NCBI GenBank assembly: GCA_015709495.1 | Contig: CP054189.1 | Span: forward strand, 2,356,001-2,420,000 | DNA length: 64,000 nt | Origin: Chthonomonadaceae bacterium | Lineage (GTDB): Bacteria; Armatimonadota; Fimbriimonadia; Fimbriimonadales; Fimbriimonadaceae | Direction: 5' to 3' | In this document: positions 1 through 8,755 of the stretch, in pieces | Layout: each line of letters starts with the position of its first letter | How positions within the stretch are numbered: the first letter of the stretch is position 1 | Translations under genes and position numbers: made by a program | Notes under the pieces: generated by a model | Told to the model about the DNA's origin: nothing | Seen by the model: the letters and a program-made list of their open reading frames with translations, nothing else | Databases searched by the model: none

Positions 1-71
1 GCAGCCTCGGCGATGGGAGTCCCCAGGTCGACGGCGACGACTTCAGGGTGCGAGAAGCTTAGAATGGTCAT
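1..71 (-). CDS. CBS-domain-like protein, N-terminal fragment
   Basis: A leftward gene starts at an ATG at 69-71 and runs off the left edge, so only about 23 codons are visible. A near-perfect Shine-Dalgarno AAGGAGG lies 6-7 bases upstream, which makes this a real start. The visible peptide begins MTILSFSHPEVVAVDLGTPI and continues with EAA. The pattern 'VVAVDLGTPIAEAA' resembles the first strand and helix of a CBS domain (an adenosyl-ligand sensing module), but this is inference from a short stretch. It lies downstream of and codirectional with the Hsp20 gene, separated by a strong hairpin, so it is probably transcribed separately or by read-through. Confidence 0.45.
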   Translation of the reverse strand, partial: MTILSFSHPEVVAVDLGTPIAEA

Positions 72-96
72 CGCAAACCTCCTTGGAAGGATGGGG

Positions 97-130
97 GAGG
101 AAAGGGGCCGATGACGAGGCCCCTTTCCTC
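97..130. terminator. Perfect 13-bp hairpin after the Hsp20 gene
   Basis: The arms at 97-109 and 118-130 are perfectly complementary (GAGGAAAGGGGCC paired with GGCCCCTTTCCTC) around an 8-base loop. It sits 11 bases past the Hsp20 stop codon and just upstream of the next leftward gene's ribosome binding site. There is no clear T-run on either side, so it may act as an attenuator, an mRNA stabiliser or a weak terminator rather than a classic intrinsic terminator. Confidence 0.6.
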
Positions 131-140
131 GGGAGACGGG

Positions 141-566
141 TCAGTCGACGGTAACGGTGACCTTGTGAGGGGCGGCCTGGGAAACCTTCGGCGCTGTAAC
201 CTTCAGCACTCCGTTGGAAACCTCGGCGACCACCCTATCCTCCGCCACTGGCGTCGTCAAGGCGTATCGCCTATGAAACGAGCCGTAGCAGCGTTCTCGT
301 CGGATGTAGTCGTCGGCGCGGTCCTCGTTTGAGAACTCGCGCTTTCCTGAAAGGGTGAGCGTGTCTCCCAAGACTTCGACTTCGATATCCTTGGGGTCGA
401 TTCCGGGAACGTCGGCGTAGAAGATGAACGCCTCGTCGGTTTCCTTGACATCCACGTGTGGACGCCACCCGGTTCTTAGCTCATCGAGGGGAGGAAGCAA
501 CTCGTCGATCAGCCTCGACCAGCGGTCGAAAGGCTGAATGTTGGATTGGGTTTGCAGTATCGACAT
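141..566 (-). CDS. Small heat-shock protein, Hsp20/alpha-crystallin family
   Basis: This 141-residue protein is an ATP-independent holdase chaperone that binds unfolding proteins in the cytoplasm. The alpha-crystallin domain runs from about residue 34 (WRPHVDVKETDEAFIFYADV) to near the C-terminus. It includes the conserved PG turn, the 'LTLSGKRE' strand and the 'NGVLKVTAPK' motif close to the end. Length is normal for the family. The start has an AGGAGG site 8 bases upstream. It diverges from the dipeptidase gene across about 255 bases. No CIRCE inverted repeat was found upstream, so HrcA-type control is not supported. Confidence 0.93.
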   Translation of the reverse strand: MSILQTQSNIQPFDRWSRLIDELLPPLDELRTGWRPHVDVKETDEAFIFYADVPGIDPKDIEVEVLGDTLTLSGKREFSNEDRADDYIRRERCYGSFHRRYALTTPVAEDRVVAEVSNGVLKVTAPKVSQAAPHKVTVTVD

Positions 567-821
567 TCGCCTAACCTCCTATGGGGTTTGAGCGTCCCGA
601 AAGCTGTGTGATCTCCGCTGTAGTGCCAGTTTGAGGTACTTCCGGGAGCGCTATGCCCAGCATATTCGCCGGGCCTTCGAGCTACTATGATAGACGTCAT
701 ACAAACAGGATTCGGGTTCAGGGCACGATAGATCTGTCGCGGGAGGCGAGCTAGGGTCCCTGACCACGAAGATCGCAACCTCCGGAAAGGACATTTCGCC
801 CCCGCGTCGAATTCTCCCCCC

Positions 822-2051
822 ATGACGCTAACGATCCTTGCCGTGCTCATGGCGATCGGGCAGACTCCCGAAGCCCCGTCCCAAGACCTCGACCTGCTTT
901 CCCGAGCGATCGGCATTCACGCCAAGTACCCCCTCATCGACGGGCACAACGACCTCCCCTGGCGCCTCCGGGCTCTCAATCAGAGAAACCCCATGGCGCT
1001 CGACATCAGCAAGAGGCTCGACGATGGGCAGACCGACATTCCGCGCCTGCGAGAAGGCGGGCTGAGCGGTCAGTTTTGGTCGGTGTATGTGCCCGCTACG
1101 CTGACAGGGGATGAGGCCGTTCGAACCACGAAGGAGCAAATCGGGATCGTCTACAAGCTGGCGAGGACGTATCCCGACGTGTTCGAAATCTGCACGACCG
1201 CCGAGCAAGTGGATCGAACCTTCCAAAAGGGCCGGATCGCCTCGCTGATCGGGATGGAAGGGGGGCACTCCATCAACGCCTCGCTCGACGTGCTCCGCGA
1301 TATGTACTTTCTTGGGGCAAGATACATGACCCTCACGCACTCCAAGAACACGCCTTGGGCGGACTCAGCGACCGACACCCCTCAGCACGGCGGCCTCACG
1401 GAGTTTGGAGTTGAAGTCGTGCGCGAGATGAACCGGTTGGGAATGCTCGTGGACCTTTCTCATGTATCGGAGGAGACCATGAACGACGTGCTCGACGTGG
1501 CCGAGGCGCCGGTAATCTTCTCACACTCCAGCGCGCGGGCGATTTGCGGGCACGCGCGCAACGTCCCGGACGGCGTTCTGAAGAGGTTGAAGTCCAACGG
1601 CGGAGTCGTCATGGTCGTGATTCTCGATTCCTACGTCTCGGAAGAACTGCGGCTCTGGCAAGAAGCCCGGCAGGAGCACCGTCGAAGCCTGGACGTTCAG
1701 GCTGTCGGAGTCGAGGCCATCGAAGCTCAGATGCGGGAGTGGGAGCGCAGGAACCCGCAACCCAAGGCCACGCTCGCGCAGGTGGCGGATCATATCGACC
1801 ACGTTCGAAAGGTCGCGGGCATCGACCACATCGGGATCGGAGGCGACTACGATGGGGGTGGCGGAGTCGAGGGACTCGAGGATGTGTCGAAGTATCCGAT
1901 GCTGACAGCCGAACTGCTCAAGAGAGGATATTCTACATCGGATATCGGCAAGATCCTGGGACTCAACGTTCTGAGAGCGATGCGTGGAGCTGAGAAGACC
2001 TCCCAGCGGCTCAGGCGCGAGGAAACCGCGATCGCCGCCGCTCGGCATTGA
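822..2051 (+). CDS. Membrane dipeptidase family (peptidase M19) metallo-dipeptidase
   Basis: This 409-residue protein belongs to the renal-dipeptidase family, which hydrolyses dipeptides with a binuclear zinc site. The expected ligands are visible: H42 and D44 in 'IDGHNDLPW', E146 in 'GMEGGHS', H214 in 'DLSHVS' and H235 in 'FSHSSA'. A 'GIGGDYDGGGGV' segment lies near residue 345. The first 13 residues are hydrophobic and may be a short signal peptide or anchor. There is no Shine-Dalgarno before the ATG. The upstream sequence is C-rich with a weak TCGAAT about 9 bases away, so translation may be leaderless. Family assignment is firm; the natural substrate is unknown. Confidence 0.92.
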   Translation: MTLTILAVLMAIGQTPEAPSQDLDLLSRAIGIHAKYPLIDGHNDLPWRLRALNQRNPMALDISKRLDDGQTDIPRLREGGLSGQFWSVYVPATLTGDEAVRTTKEQIGIVYKLARTYPDVFEICTTAEQVDRTFQKGRIASLIGMEGGHSINASLDVLRDMYFLGARYMTLTHSKNTPWADSATDTPQHGGLTEFGVEVVREMNRLGMLVDLSHVSEETMNDVLDVAEAPVIFSHSSARAICGHARNVPDGVLKRLKSNGGVVMVVILDSYVSEELRLWQEARQEHRRSLDVQAVGVEAIEAQMREWERRNPQPKATLAQVADHIDHVRKVAGIDHIGIGGDYDGGGGVEGLEDVSKYPMLTAELLKRGYSTSDIGKILGLNVLRAMRGAEKTSQRLRREETAIAAARH

Positions 2052-2123
2052 GCGTTGGGGCGCGGGCGTTCTGGGGGAGAGATCGAGGTCCCGAAACCGG
2101 TGTGAGCGGCCGTCTGCAGAACG

Positions 2124-2129
2124 TATAAT
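2124..2129 (+). promoter_or_regulatory. -10 box of the tRNA-Leu promoter
   Basis: A perfect TATAAT lies 17 bases before the mature 5' end of tRNA-Leu, leaving room for a short leader. No good TTGACA match is present 16-18 bases upstream. Confidence 0.5.
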
Positions 2130-2146
2130 AGGGCTCGCATCCACGT

Positions 2147-2231
2147 GCCTTCGTGGTGAAATTGGTAAACACGCACGGTTCAGGTCCGTGTGCCGCAAGG
2201 CTTGGGAGTTCGAGTCTCCCCGAAGGCACCA
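2147..2231 (+). tRNA. tRNA-Leu (anticodon CAG)
   Basis: The 85-base gene folds as a class II tRNA. The acceptor stem is GCCTTCG with CGAAGGC. The anticodon stem CACGG/CCGTG encloses loop TTCAGGT, giving anticodon CAG, which reads CUG leucine codons. The long variable arm GCC-GCAA-GGC is typical of leucine tRNAs. The T arm is GGGAG-TTCGAGT-CTCCC. The discriminator base is A and the CCA end is encoded at 2229-2231. It is preceded by a perfect TATAAT and followed 57 bases later by the serine hydrolase gene. Confidence 0.97.
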
Positions 2232-2288
2232 TCGCTCTCACGCGAGAATCAAGAGGAAGCCCGAACCCACAAGGCGAATCCTTCAGGC

Positions 2289-3449
2289 ATGGTTCGCCTC
2301 GCCCTCATCCTTTTAGGCAGTTCTCTTGCCGCCGCGCTTTACGCGCAATCCGCCACTCCACAAGACCTTTCTGGCAAGATCGACGCCCTCGTGACGAGCG
2401 TCATGTCGGAAGAGCGGATTCCCGGCGTTTCCGCGGCCGTTCTGAAGAACGACCGGATCATCCACAGCGCGGGATATGGCCTTGCCGACATCGAGAACAA
2501 CGTTCCCGTGACTCCCCGGACTGTCTTTCGGCTTGCGTCGATCTGTAAGGCGTTGACGGGAGTCTTGGCCGGGCGGCTCTTCGAAAGGGGCGTGCTCGAT
2601 CTTGATAGGCCGATCCGGGAGTACGTTCCCGAATGGCCGGAAAAGCACCCCCCTCTCACTTGTCGGCAACTCCTGGGCCACCTTGGGGGCATCCGCCACT
2701 ACAAGGGCGATGAGGTGAACAGCACGAAGTTCTATCCCGACCTCAGCTCGTCGCTCGCCATCTTCAAAGACGAACCGCTGATCGCTGCTCCAGGCGAACG
2801 GTATTCCTACACAACCTATGGATTCACATTGTTGGGTCGCGCGCTCGAAGTCGCGGCAGGGAAGAGCTTCCGCGAGTTGATTCGAGAGGAAGTGCTCGCT
2901 CCCGCGGGAATGGCGAGCACCTATATCGACGAGGTGGCGATGATTGTCCAAGGCAGAGCCCAAGGTTATCGCAGAAACCCGCTGGGGGGAATCTCTAACT
3001 CGGCCTTGGCCGACACGAGTTACAAGCTTCCAGGCGGAGGGCTTTGTGGCACGGCTGAGGACCTTGTTCGCCTCGCAAGCGCGCTTCTAAGCGGGCGCAT
3101 ACTGAAGCCCGAAACTCGCGAGCTCCTGTGGACGCCCCAAAGCACGTCCGACGGGAAGAAGACGAGTTATGGATTGGGCTGGGTAATCGGTGAAATCTCC
3201 AATCGAAGAGCCGTCATGCACTCCGGCGGGCAACAGCGGGTTAGCACGTTCCTCCTCATCGTTCCAGAAGCCAGCCTTGCGGTCGCCGTAATGACGAACC
3301 TCGAAGGTGCTGGAGCGGGCCGCATCGCCCGGTCGATCGCTACCGAACTGATCAAAAGCTCAAGCTCCGTCGGCGTCGTTCAAGGGAGCCTTTGCGTTCC
3401 CGCTGCTTTCGAGCACCATCAAAGCGGCCTCGACGCCCCTTGCCGCTGA
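2289..3449 (+). CDS. Secreted serine hydrolase, class C beta-lactamase/PBP-like
   Basis: This 386-residue protein has a signal peptide of about 20 residues ending in ALYAQ. The ATG at 2289 is preferred because upstream codons run into the tRNA. The active-site motif SxxK is S84-I-C-K87 in 'RLASICKALTG'. The second motif is Y174-T-T in place of YxN, and the third is HSG in 'VMHSGGQQ'. Family members are D-Ala-D-Ala carboxypeptidases, esterases or beta-lactamases acting outside the cytoplasm; the substrate here cannot be told. The last 30 codons overlap the 3' end of the converging mscS-family gene, so the tail after about 'ELIKSSSS' is probably not part of the conserved fold. Confidence 0.88.
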   Translation: MVRLALILLGSSLAAALYAQSATPQDLSGKIDALVTSVMSEERIPGVSAAVLKNDRIIHSAGYGLADIENNVPVTPRTVFRLASICKALTGVLAGRLFERGVLDLDRPIREYVPEWPEKHPPLTCRQLLGHLGGIRHYKGDEVNSTKFYPDLSSSLAIFKDEPLIAAPGERYSYTTYGFTLLGRALEVAAGKSFRELIREEVLAPAGMASTYIDEVAMIVQGRAQGYRRNPLGGISNSALADTSYKLPGGGLCGTAEDLVRLASALLSGRILKPETRELLWTPQSTSDGKKTSYGLGWVIGEISNRRAVMHSGGQQRVSTFLLIVPEASLAVAVMTNLEGAGAGRIARSIATELIKSSSSVGVVQGSLCVPAAFEHHQSGLDAPCR

Positions 3450-5066
3450 CCTCTCGACAACTTCTTTAGGCACGGGCGGCATCGGACGGTGCGAAGCCTC
3501 GTCGCTTCGTAAGTAAACGGTTTGGCTGGGAAAGGCGATCGAGACGCCAAGCGTAGCGGCAAGACGGAAAATGTCGAGGAGAAGCCGGTGCCTATCGCTC
3601 AACTCCTCCGACCAATCAGGAGCTTCGAAGAAGACGTTGAGCAGGATCTCAATGGCGGAGCCTCCAAACTCGTTCGCGTACACCTGAAAGTAGTCTTTTC
3701 GGGTGTTCGGGTGCCTTCGGATGAGCTCCCTAACACCTTCGCAAAAGGCTTCAATTTGCTCGGGAGCCGTGCCGTATTCGACGCCAAGGGTCGTCTTCCA
3801 ACGTCGAAAGTCCCTTGCGCCCATGTTGTCCACCGCGGAATCGAGGAGCCTGGAATTCGGCAGGGTCAAGACCGAGTTGTAGAAGGTGCGAATGCGCGTC
3901 GTGCGGAACCCCACCTCGATCACGTTGCCTTCGTGCTCTCCGATCTTGACCCAGTCACCGACTTGGAATGGGCGGTCCATCAAGACGGCGAGGGAGCCAA
4001 ACATGTTCTTGAGCAGGTCTTGGGCTGAGATCGCCAAAGCCAACCCGCCTATCCCCAAACCGGCGATCAGGCTCGTGATGTTCACTTGGAGGTTGTCGGC
4101 GATGAAGACGACCCCGAAGGCAACTGTGATGACTTTGAGGGACTTCCGAATCAAGGGTACAAGCAGATCGTCGAAACGAGTGTCGGTCCGCTCGGCGCGT
4201 TGCTCCATTACGGCGCTCAGCACGTCCACGAGCCGGTAGGCCTGCCAGACGACCGCGCTCGTCGCGACCAACTTGATGGCGACCGCGACAACCGCCATGA
4301 CATCCGGGGGAAGCCCCAGCGCCGCGACGGTCAGCATCCACCAAAGCGCCATGCCCAAAAGCCCGATGGGCCTCGTGCGATCCAAGATGAGTTTGGAGTC
4401 GACGGTGAGGGCGCTCCAGCGCAAGAACCGTTCGGCTACGGCCGCCCCGACCGCGCGCAGCAGCCTGTCGATCAGGAGGCCCAGCACCAGAATGACCAAG
4501 AGCCCGAGCCATTGCCAGGTCTCGATGAGAATGCCTTCTCCCTTCAGCGCGGGCGGCATCGACGCTCGAATCCATTGGGACAACGATGCGAGTTCCTCGG
4601 TCCCCGGAACCGTCGGGAGTGAAACGGAACGCAAGTTCAGCATCTGCAACCGCGGAACCGCCGCGATAGTGCTCGCCGTAAACTTCCACTCCCCCGATGG
4701 GAACCGGTCCAGCGTGATATCGCCTGCCTCGTCCGTGAAGTAAACGAACGGCTCGCCCACTGGCGCATCTGGAAGGGCTGAGTAGTCGATGGGACGAACC
4801 CTCTCCAACACGTCCTTGAGAGCGAGCGAAATCGTGTGCCCGTACTCAACCCTTGCCGACTCTGGAACGTAGCTTAGGTCGAGGCACGAAGCCGCGACAT
4901 CGAGAGGCGACAGATCGCTGGGTTTCGCGCTCTTGGCGGCCTCGTAGAACGTCCGGAAGGTCCTTCGAGGGGTCGAAAGGTCGGGAGATTCGCCTGTTTG
5001 CGCCATCGAGAACGCTGCCGGAAGCAGGGTCAGGAGGGAGACAACTGCACGAAAACAAGGACGCAT
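3360..5066 (-). CDS. MscS-family mechanosensitive ion channel
   Basis: This 568-residue protein has a signal peptide ending near FSMAQ and a periplasmic N-terminal domain of about 160 residues. Membrane helices follow from about residue 187. The MscS pore-lining helix and beta domain are clear: 'GLGIGGLALAISAQDLLKNM', then 'MDRPFQVGDWVKIGEHEGNV', then 'RTTRIRTFYNSVLTLPNS'. Such channels release solutes upon hypo-osmotic shock. The protein is about twice the size of E. coli MscS because of the N-terminal extension. It is the last gene of a leftward set with the aldehyde dehydrogenase (29-base gap), and its 3' end overlaps the converging serine hydrolase gene by 90 bases. Confidence 0.92.
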   Translation of the reverse strand: MRPCFRAVVSLLTLLPAAFSMAQTGESPDLSTPRRTFRTFYEAAKSAKPSDLSPLDVAASCLDLSYVPESARVEYGHTISLALKDVLERVRPIDYSALPDAPVGEPFVYFTDEAGDITLDRFPSGEWKFTASTIAAVPRLQMLNLRSVSLPTVPGTEELASLSQWIRASMPPALKGEGILIETWQWLGLLVILVLGLLIDRLLRAVGAAVAERFLRWSALTVDSKLILDRTRPIGLLGMALWWMLTVAALGLPPDVMAVVAVAIKLVATSAVVWQAYRLVDVLSAVMEQRAERTDTRFDDLLVPLIRKSLKVITVAFGVVFIADNLQVNITSLIAGLGIGGLALAISAQDLLKNMFGSLAVLMDRPFQVGDWVKIGEHEGNVIEVGFRTTRIRTFYNSVLTLPNSRLLDSAVDNMGARDFRRWKTTLGVEYGTAPEQIEAFCEGVRELIRRHPNTRKDYFQVYANEFGGSAIEILLNVFFEAPDWSEELSDRHRLLLDIFRLAATLGVSIAFPSQTVYLRSDEASHRPMPPVPKEVVERSAARGVEAALMVLESSGNAKAPLNDADGA

Positions 5067-5095
5067 GGCTCTTTCTGTACCCTTAGGATACGGAT

Positions 5096-6523
5096 TCAGG
5101 CGCGCTGGAGCAAGACCTTGGGCTCGGTCATCGCTTCCATCGCGTGCGCGACGCCCTCCCGTCCAAAGCCGCTGTCCTTGATCCCGCCATAGGGCATGCC
5201 GTCGAACCGAATCGTCGGCGCGTCATTCACGATCAAGCCCGCGACCTCCAGGTTGTCGTGGCAAGCGCGGACCACCGCTTCGTTTCGCGTAAAGAGAGAG
5301 GCGTGGATGCCGTACTTCGAGGAGTTAACCCTTGCGAGGGCCTCGTCGAGCGAGTCCACTCCGACGAGGGTCAGCACCGGTCCAAACACTTCCTCGCTGC
5401 CGAGTTGAGATTCGGGAGGCACGTTTTCGATCAAGGTGGGCGGGTACCACGTGCCGTTGCGAACGCCGCCTGCCAAAAGGTTCGCGCCGCCCTTGAGGGC
5501 CTCCTCGACCCAGGCTTCGACCCTCGCGGCCTCGACCTCAGAGATCATTGGCCCGCAAACCGTGTCGCGGTCAAGCGGCGAGCCTATCTTGCAAGACAGC
5601 GTCGCCTCCGTTAGCGCGGCCCGCAGCCGATCCAGCACGCCCGCGCTCGCGACCACATGCTGAGCGGAAATGCACACCTGCCCCGCATACCCGTAAGCGC
5701 TGGCTGCGATCCTTTGGGTGGCCCATTCGAGGTCGGCGTCCTCCCAGACGATCACCGACGCGTCGCCTCCCAACTCGAGCACCACCGGCTTCCTCGGGAC
5801 GAGGGACTCCAGAAACCAACCGACCCGAGACGAACCCGTGAAACTTAGCAGCTTCACCCCGTCATGTTGAGCCAGCCATTGCGCGTCGTCGTTCGAGAGG
5901 TTCATTGCATTGACGACGCCTGCGGGGCACCCGACATCGTGGATCAGGCGGACGACTTCGAGCGAGGAAATGGGCGCATGGGGGGAGGGCTTGAGAAGGA
6001 CCGTGTTGCCGGTGGCCAGCGCGGGCGCGAGCTTGTGCGCAGCGAGATTGTAAGGCCAGTTGTAAGGGACGAAAGCCAGGACCGGCCCCCTTGGCTCCTG
6101 TTGGACGGACCCGGCGAAGTCTTTGCCGCGAGGATCATAGCTGAGATCGAGAGTCTGCGGGCGCTCGATCGATGCCAGTTGCGCCGCGAGTCGAAACGTG
6201 ACCTCGAGCCGCGCAACCTCTCCTTCGGCCCACACGATGGGCTTTCCGATCTCATAGACAAGAAGCTCCGCGAGCCTCTCCTTCCGATGGGCGATTTCGT
6301 CGGCGATTCGAGTTAGCAGGGAAGAGCGTTCCTCCGATCTCGATCGCCGCCACACCTCAAAGGCCCTTAGGCTCGATTCGACGGCGTCTTCGGCCAGCTC
6401 CCGGCTGGATAGGAAGCTGCGGCCGATCCAATTGGGGTCCCAAGGCGATTGGACCTCGACAACCTCAGCGTTCCGGGGCTGAGCGATCTCTTCGCCGCCC
6501 ACATACGCGCCCCGCCACTCCAT
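5096..6523 (-). CDS. NAD(P)-dependent aldehyde dehydrogenase family protein
   Basis: This 475-residue protein oxidises an aldehyde to an acid in the cytoplasm. The key residues are in place: N155 in 'VPYNWPYNL', K178 in 'LLKPSPHAP', general base E250 in 'LELGGDA' and nucleophile C284 in 'YAGQVCIS'. The C-terminal motif 'MPYGGIKDSGFGREG' is also present. The segment around 'NDAPTIRFDGMPYGG' resembles lactaldehyde/glyceraldehyde-3-phosphate (GapN-like) dehydrogenases, but the substrate is not determined. The ribosome binding site is weak. It lies 33 bases downstream of the DTG protease gene and 29 bases upstream of the mscS-family gene. Confidence 0.93.
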   Translation of the reverse strand: MEWRGAYVGGEEIAQPRNAEVVEVQSPWDPNWIGRSFLSSRELAEDAVESSLRAFEVWRRSRSEERSSLLTRIADEIAHRKERLAELLVYEIGKPIVWAEGEVARLEVTFRLAAQLASIERPQTLDLSYDPRGKDFAGSVQQEPRGPVLAFVPYNWPYNLAAHKLAPALATGNTVLLKPSPHAPISSLEVVRLIHDVGCPAGVVNAMNLSNDDAQWLAQHDGVKLLSFTGSSRVGWFLESLVPRKPVVLELGGDASVIVWEDADLEWATQRIAASAYGYAGQVCISAQHVVASAGVLDRLRAALTEATLSCKIGSPLDRDTVCGPMISEVEAARVEAWVEEALKGGANLLAGGVRNGTWYPPTLIENVPPESQLGSEEVFGPVLTLVGVDSLDEALARVNSSKYGIHASLFTRNEAVVRACHDNLEVAGLIVNDAPTIRFDGMPYGGIKDSGFGREGVAHAMEAMTEPKVLLQRA

Positions 6524-6556
6524 AACCCATTGAACCTGATCGCCCGACTCGAAGTC

Positions 6557-7729
6557 TCAGTAGCCGTTGACAAGGTAGGCCCGCTCGACCTCGAGCCGCA
6601 TGAGGTTGCCGCCCCGCGACAATGCCAGCTTGACCTTCGAACCCAACGGACCCTCCATCATCTTGGCGAGCCTTCGATAGCCGACATTGAGTTCGCTCAC
6701 TTCATCGATCGAGAGCACAGCGTCCCCGACCTTGATGCCCGCCTTATCTGCCGGGCTCGCGGGCGCCACGCGATACACCCGGACCCGCCCCGCGCGAGGA
6801 TCGAATCCCGCGGTGATCCCAATGTCCGCAACCGGTTGGTTGCCCACCTCGCCCGTGAAGTTCTCCAGCCACACGCGCCGCCTTTCGTAGTCGATGGTGA
6901 TGTTGAAGTTCTTAAGGAAGCCGAACCCGATCGTTCCGTCGCCCTCTGCCGAACTTGAGGGAAGATCGATGATGCTCCAAACGCTCTCCGGCACCTTCAC
7001 TCCAAAGATGGTGACGTTCTTCATCAGGATATCCCAGCTAGGCACTTCTCCTGAGGCCACCATCGAAGACCTCATGAACTTGGCTTCGGCGCCTGGTTTC
7101 CAGAGCCCGACCCTTTCGAGCACGTCCCGGTGCGTGGTGGCGAAGAAAGCGTTCCCCGTGTCGAGGGCGAGGATCATCCGCTCGCCGGCGTCCGTTTGAA
7201 CGCTCATCTCCAGCGAGTTGTGGCCCGTGGGCAGCAGCCGGTTGAGGAAGGTCTTCGCGCCATCGGGGGTCCTCTTCGTCACGTCGACGGAGCTCGGGTG
7301 GAAGATGAACTTCTGGCCTTGAAAGTTGATTTCAGTAATGTTGTGCTTGATGACCTCGAAACCCATAATGCCGTCAACGTGGGTGTTGTAGGACATCGAG
7401 TAGTTCGCCGAAGGCGTCAGGACCGCTTCCATTCCCGTGGGGTCGATCGTTTGCGCCCCGATCTTGAGCGAGGTCACCTTGACCGTAGGGACTTCAAGCT
7501 CGCCAACAAAGTCCCGGAGCACCATCTTTCCGGTGGGCTTGCCGATGTTGATCGTGTCGTTAAGCACGACCGACCCGCCGAAGCCCGTGTCGAACATGAG
7601 CGACACCTTCTTGCCGTTCACCTCGGCGTCGACGACGATCGCATCTTCGCCGAGCCGGAAGGGGACCTCGACGCGCCCGCCCGCTTGGGCGCCCGCAAGA
7701 AGCAGCGTCGCGATTAGAATGCCTGACAT
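6557..7729 (-). CDS. Secreted retropepsin-like aspartic protease with C-terminal PDZ domain
   Basis: This 390-residue protein has a short signal peptide (MSGILIATLLLAGAQA). Two DTG motifs follow in one chain: 'FDTGFGGSVV' with D47 and 'LALDTGNAFF' with D190. Each is followed by a hydrophobic 'DGIMGF' or 'GTIGFGF' segment as in pepsin/retropepsin folds. A PDZ domain covers about residues 305-375 ('SPADKAGIKVGDAVLSIDEV'). The two DTG halves suggest a single-chain active site formed by internal duplication, rather than the homodimer of classical retropepsins. The protein probably acts in the periplasm; substrates are unknown. Confidence 0.85.
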   Translation of the reverse strand: MSGILIATLLLAGAQAGGRVEVPFRLGEDAIVVDAEVNGKKVSLMFDTGFGGSVVLNDTINIGKPTGKMVLRDFVGELEVPTVKVTSLKIGAQTIDPTGMEAVLTPSANYSMSYNTHVDGIMGFEVIKHNITEINFQGQKFIFHPSSVDVTKRTPDGAKTFLNRLLPTGHNSLEMSVQTDAGERMILALDTGNAFFATTHRDVLERVGLWKPGAEAKFMRSSMVASGEVPSWDILMKNVTIFGVKVPESVWSIIDLPSSSAEGDGTIGFGFLKNFNITIDYERRRVWLENFTGEVGNQPVADIGITAGFDPRAGRVRVYRVAPASPADKAGIKVGDAVLSIDEVSELNVGYRRLAKMMEGPLGSKVKLALSRGGNLMRLEVERAYLVNGY

Positions 7730-7789
7730 TCCGCCGTCATCACCTCATTCAGTCTTTACGTAAGAAGGACGCGCGGGCGTCGCAAGGCG

Positions 7790-8755
7790 TTAGCTCCGGC
7801 CCTTCCACATATAGATGAGGATCACCGGCCCATGGAGGCCGCAGCAACAACAGATCACGAACGGCAGCATCCAGAGCCAGGGTCCGCGTCGATCTGTAAG
7901 CTCAAGGATCATCCAAATGAGCGCGACCAAAGCGACGAGCATCGAGATCATCGAGAGCGCCATTTGACCCGGCGTATTCCCCAAGAAGCCGCTTTGACTC
8001 TGAGCGAACGCTTCCATATCGTTCATCATCGCGGGGATGTCGACCAAGATCGCCTTGCCCCAAGTGATCGCCGCAATTGCTGTCCCGATTCCCCCGATGA
8101 CGTAGCCCAGAGCCGTCCAGCTCGATCCGAGGTTTTCGACGAACGAAAGCGAGTGGACGGTCGAAGACGACTCGTACCCCGGACGGTAGTAGGCGCCTTC
8201 CGGAGAGGACCCATAGGGTGAAGTCCCGTGAGGCGACGACTCGTAGGGTGAGGACCCCGTCGGCGGCTGCGCAGAAGGAGCGGGCCTCTGAGGCTTGCCG
8301 AAGGGCGGCCCGCTCGAAGAAGGCGCCTGGCCGCCTCCGGGCGAATAGGGAGAAGGGCCTTCGATGGCGGTGCTGATCGGCTTTTCGGGAGCCCGTTCCG
8401 CTTCGATCCGCGAAAGCAGGTCGCGCGCGCCCGCATGACGGGGATCGATTCGCACGGCCTCGCGCGCCATCTCCTCCGCTCCGACCTTGTTACCGGTCGA
8501 AAAGTAGTGGACGCCAAGGTTGAAGTACGCCTTTGCGTTGTACGAAGAAAGCATGATCGCTTGGCGAAACGCCTCGACCGCGGCGTCCGCTTCTGCAGTT
8601 TGCGAAAGCGCGACCCCCTTGATCACGTACGCGTCGCTGGAGTTTGGCTCCAACGCGATGGCCTGCTCGATGAACTCGAGCGCTCCCTTGAAGTCAGAAT
8701 TCTGGATCGATTGCGTCGCTTGATCGATAAAGGACTGGGCTTGCTCTGACGCCAC
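7790..8755 (-). CDS. TPR-repeat protein with proline/serine linker and membrane C-terminus
   Basis: The 321-residue protein starts at GTG 8755, chosen because GGGAGG lies 5 bases upstream; an ATG 10 codons earlier has no such site. Residues 5-115 hold about three tetratricopeptide repeats ('ALEFIEQAIALEPNSSDAYV', 'AYFNLGVHYFSTGNKVGAEE'). A low-complexity linker rich in S, P, G and Y follows, with imperfect repeats of SSPYE/SPHGT/SPYGS. After it come about three hydrophobic segments and a run of four cysteines (VICCCCGLHG) near the end. TPRs mediate protein contacts; the role here is unknown. It heads a leftward gene set running to the mscS-family gene. Confidence 0.7.
   Translation of the reverse strand: MASEQAQSFIDQATQSIQNSDFKGALEFIEQAIALEPNSSDAYVIKGVALSQTAEADAAVEAFRQAIMLSSYNAKAYFNLGVHYFSTGNKVGAEEMAREAVRIDPRHAGARDLLSRIEAERAPEKPISTAIEGPSPYSPGGGQAPSSSGPPFGKPQRPAPSAQPPTGSSPYESSPHGTSPYGSSPEGAYYRPGYESSSTVHSLSFVENLGSSWTALGYVIGGIGTAIAAITWGKAILVDIPAMMNDMEAFAQSQSGFLGNTPGQMALSMISMLVALVALIWMILELTDRRGPWLWMLPFVICCCCGLHGPVILIYMWKGRS

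Noticed and set aside
567-821. CIRCE element or sigma-54 promoter upstream of Hsp20
   Set aside because: No TTAGCACTC inverted repeat was found; a TGGCAC is present but lacks the matching TTGC-type element at the correct spacing.
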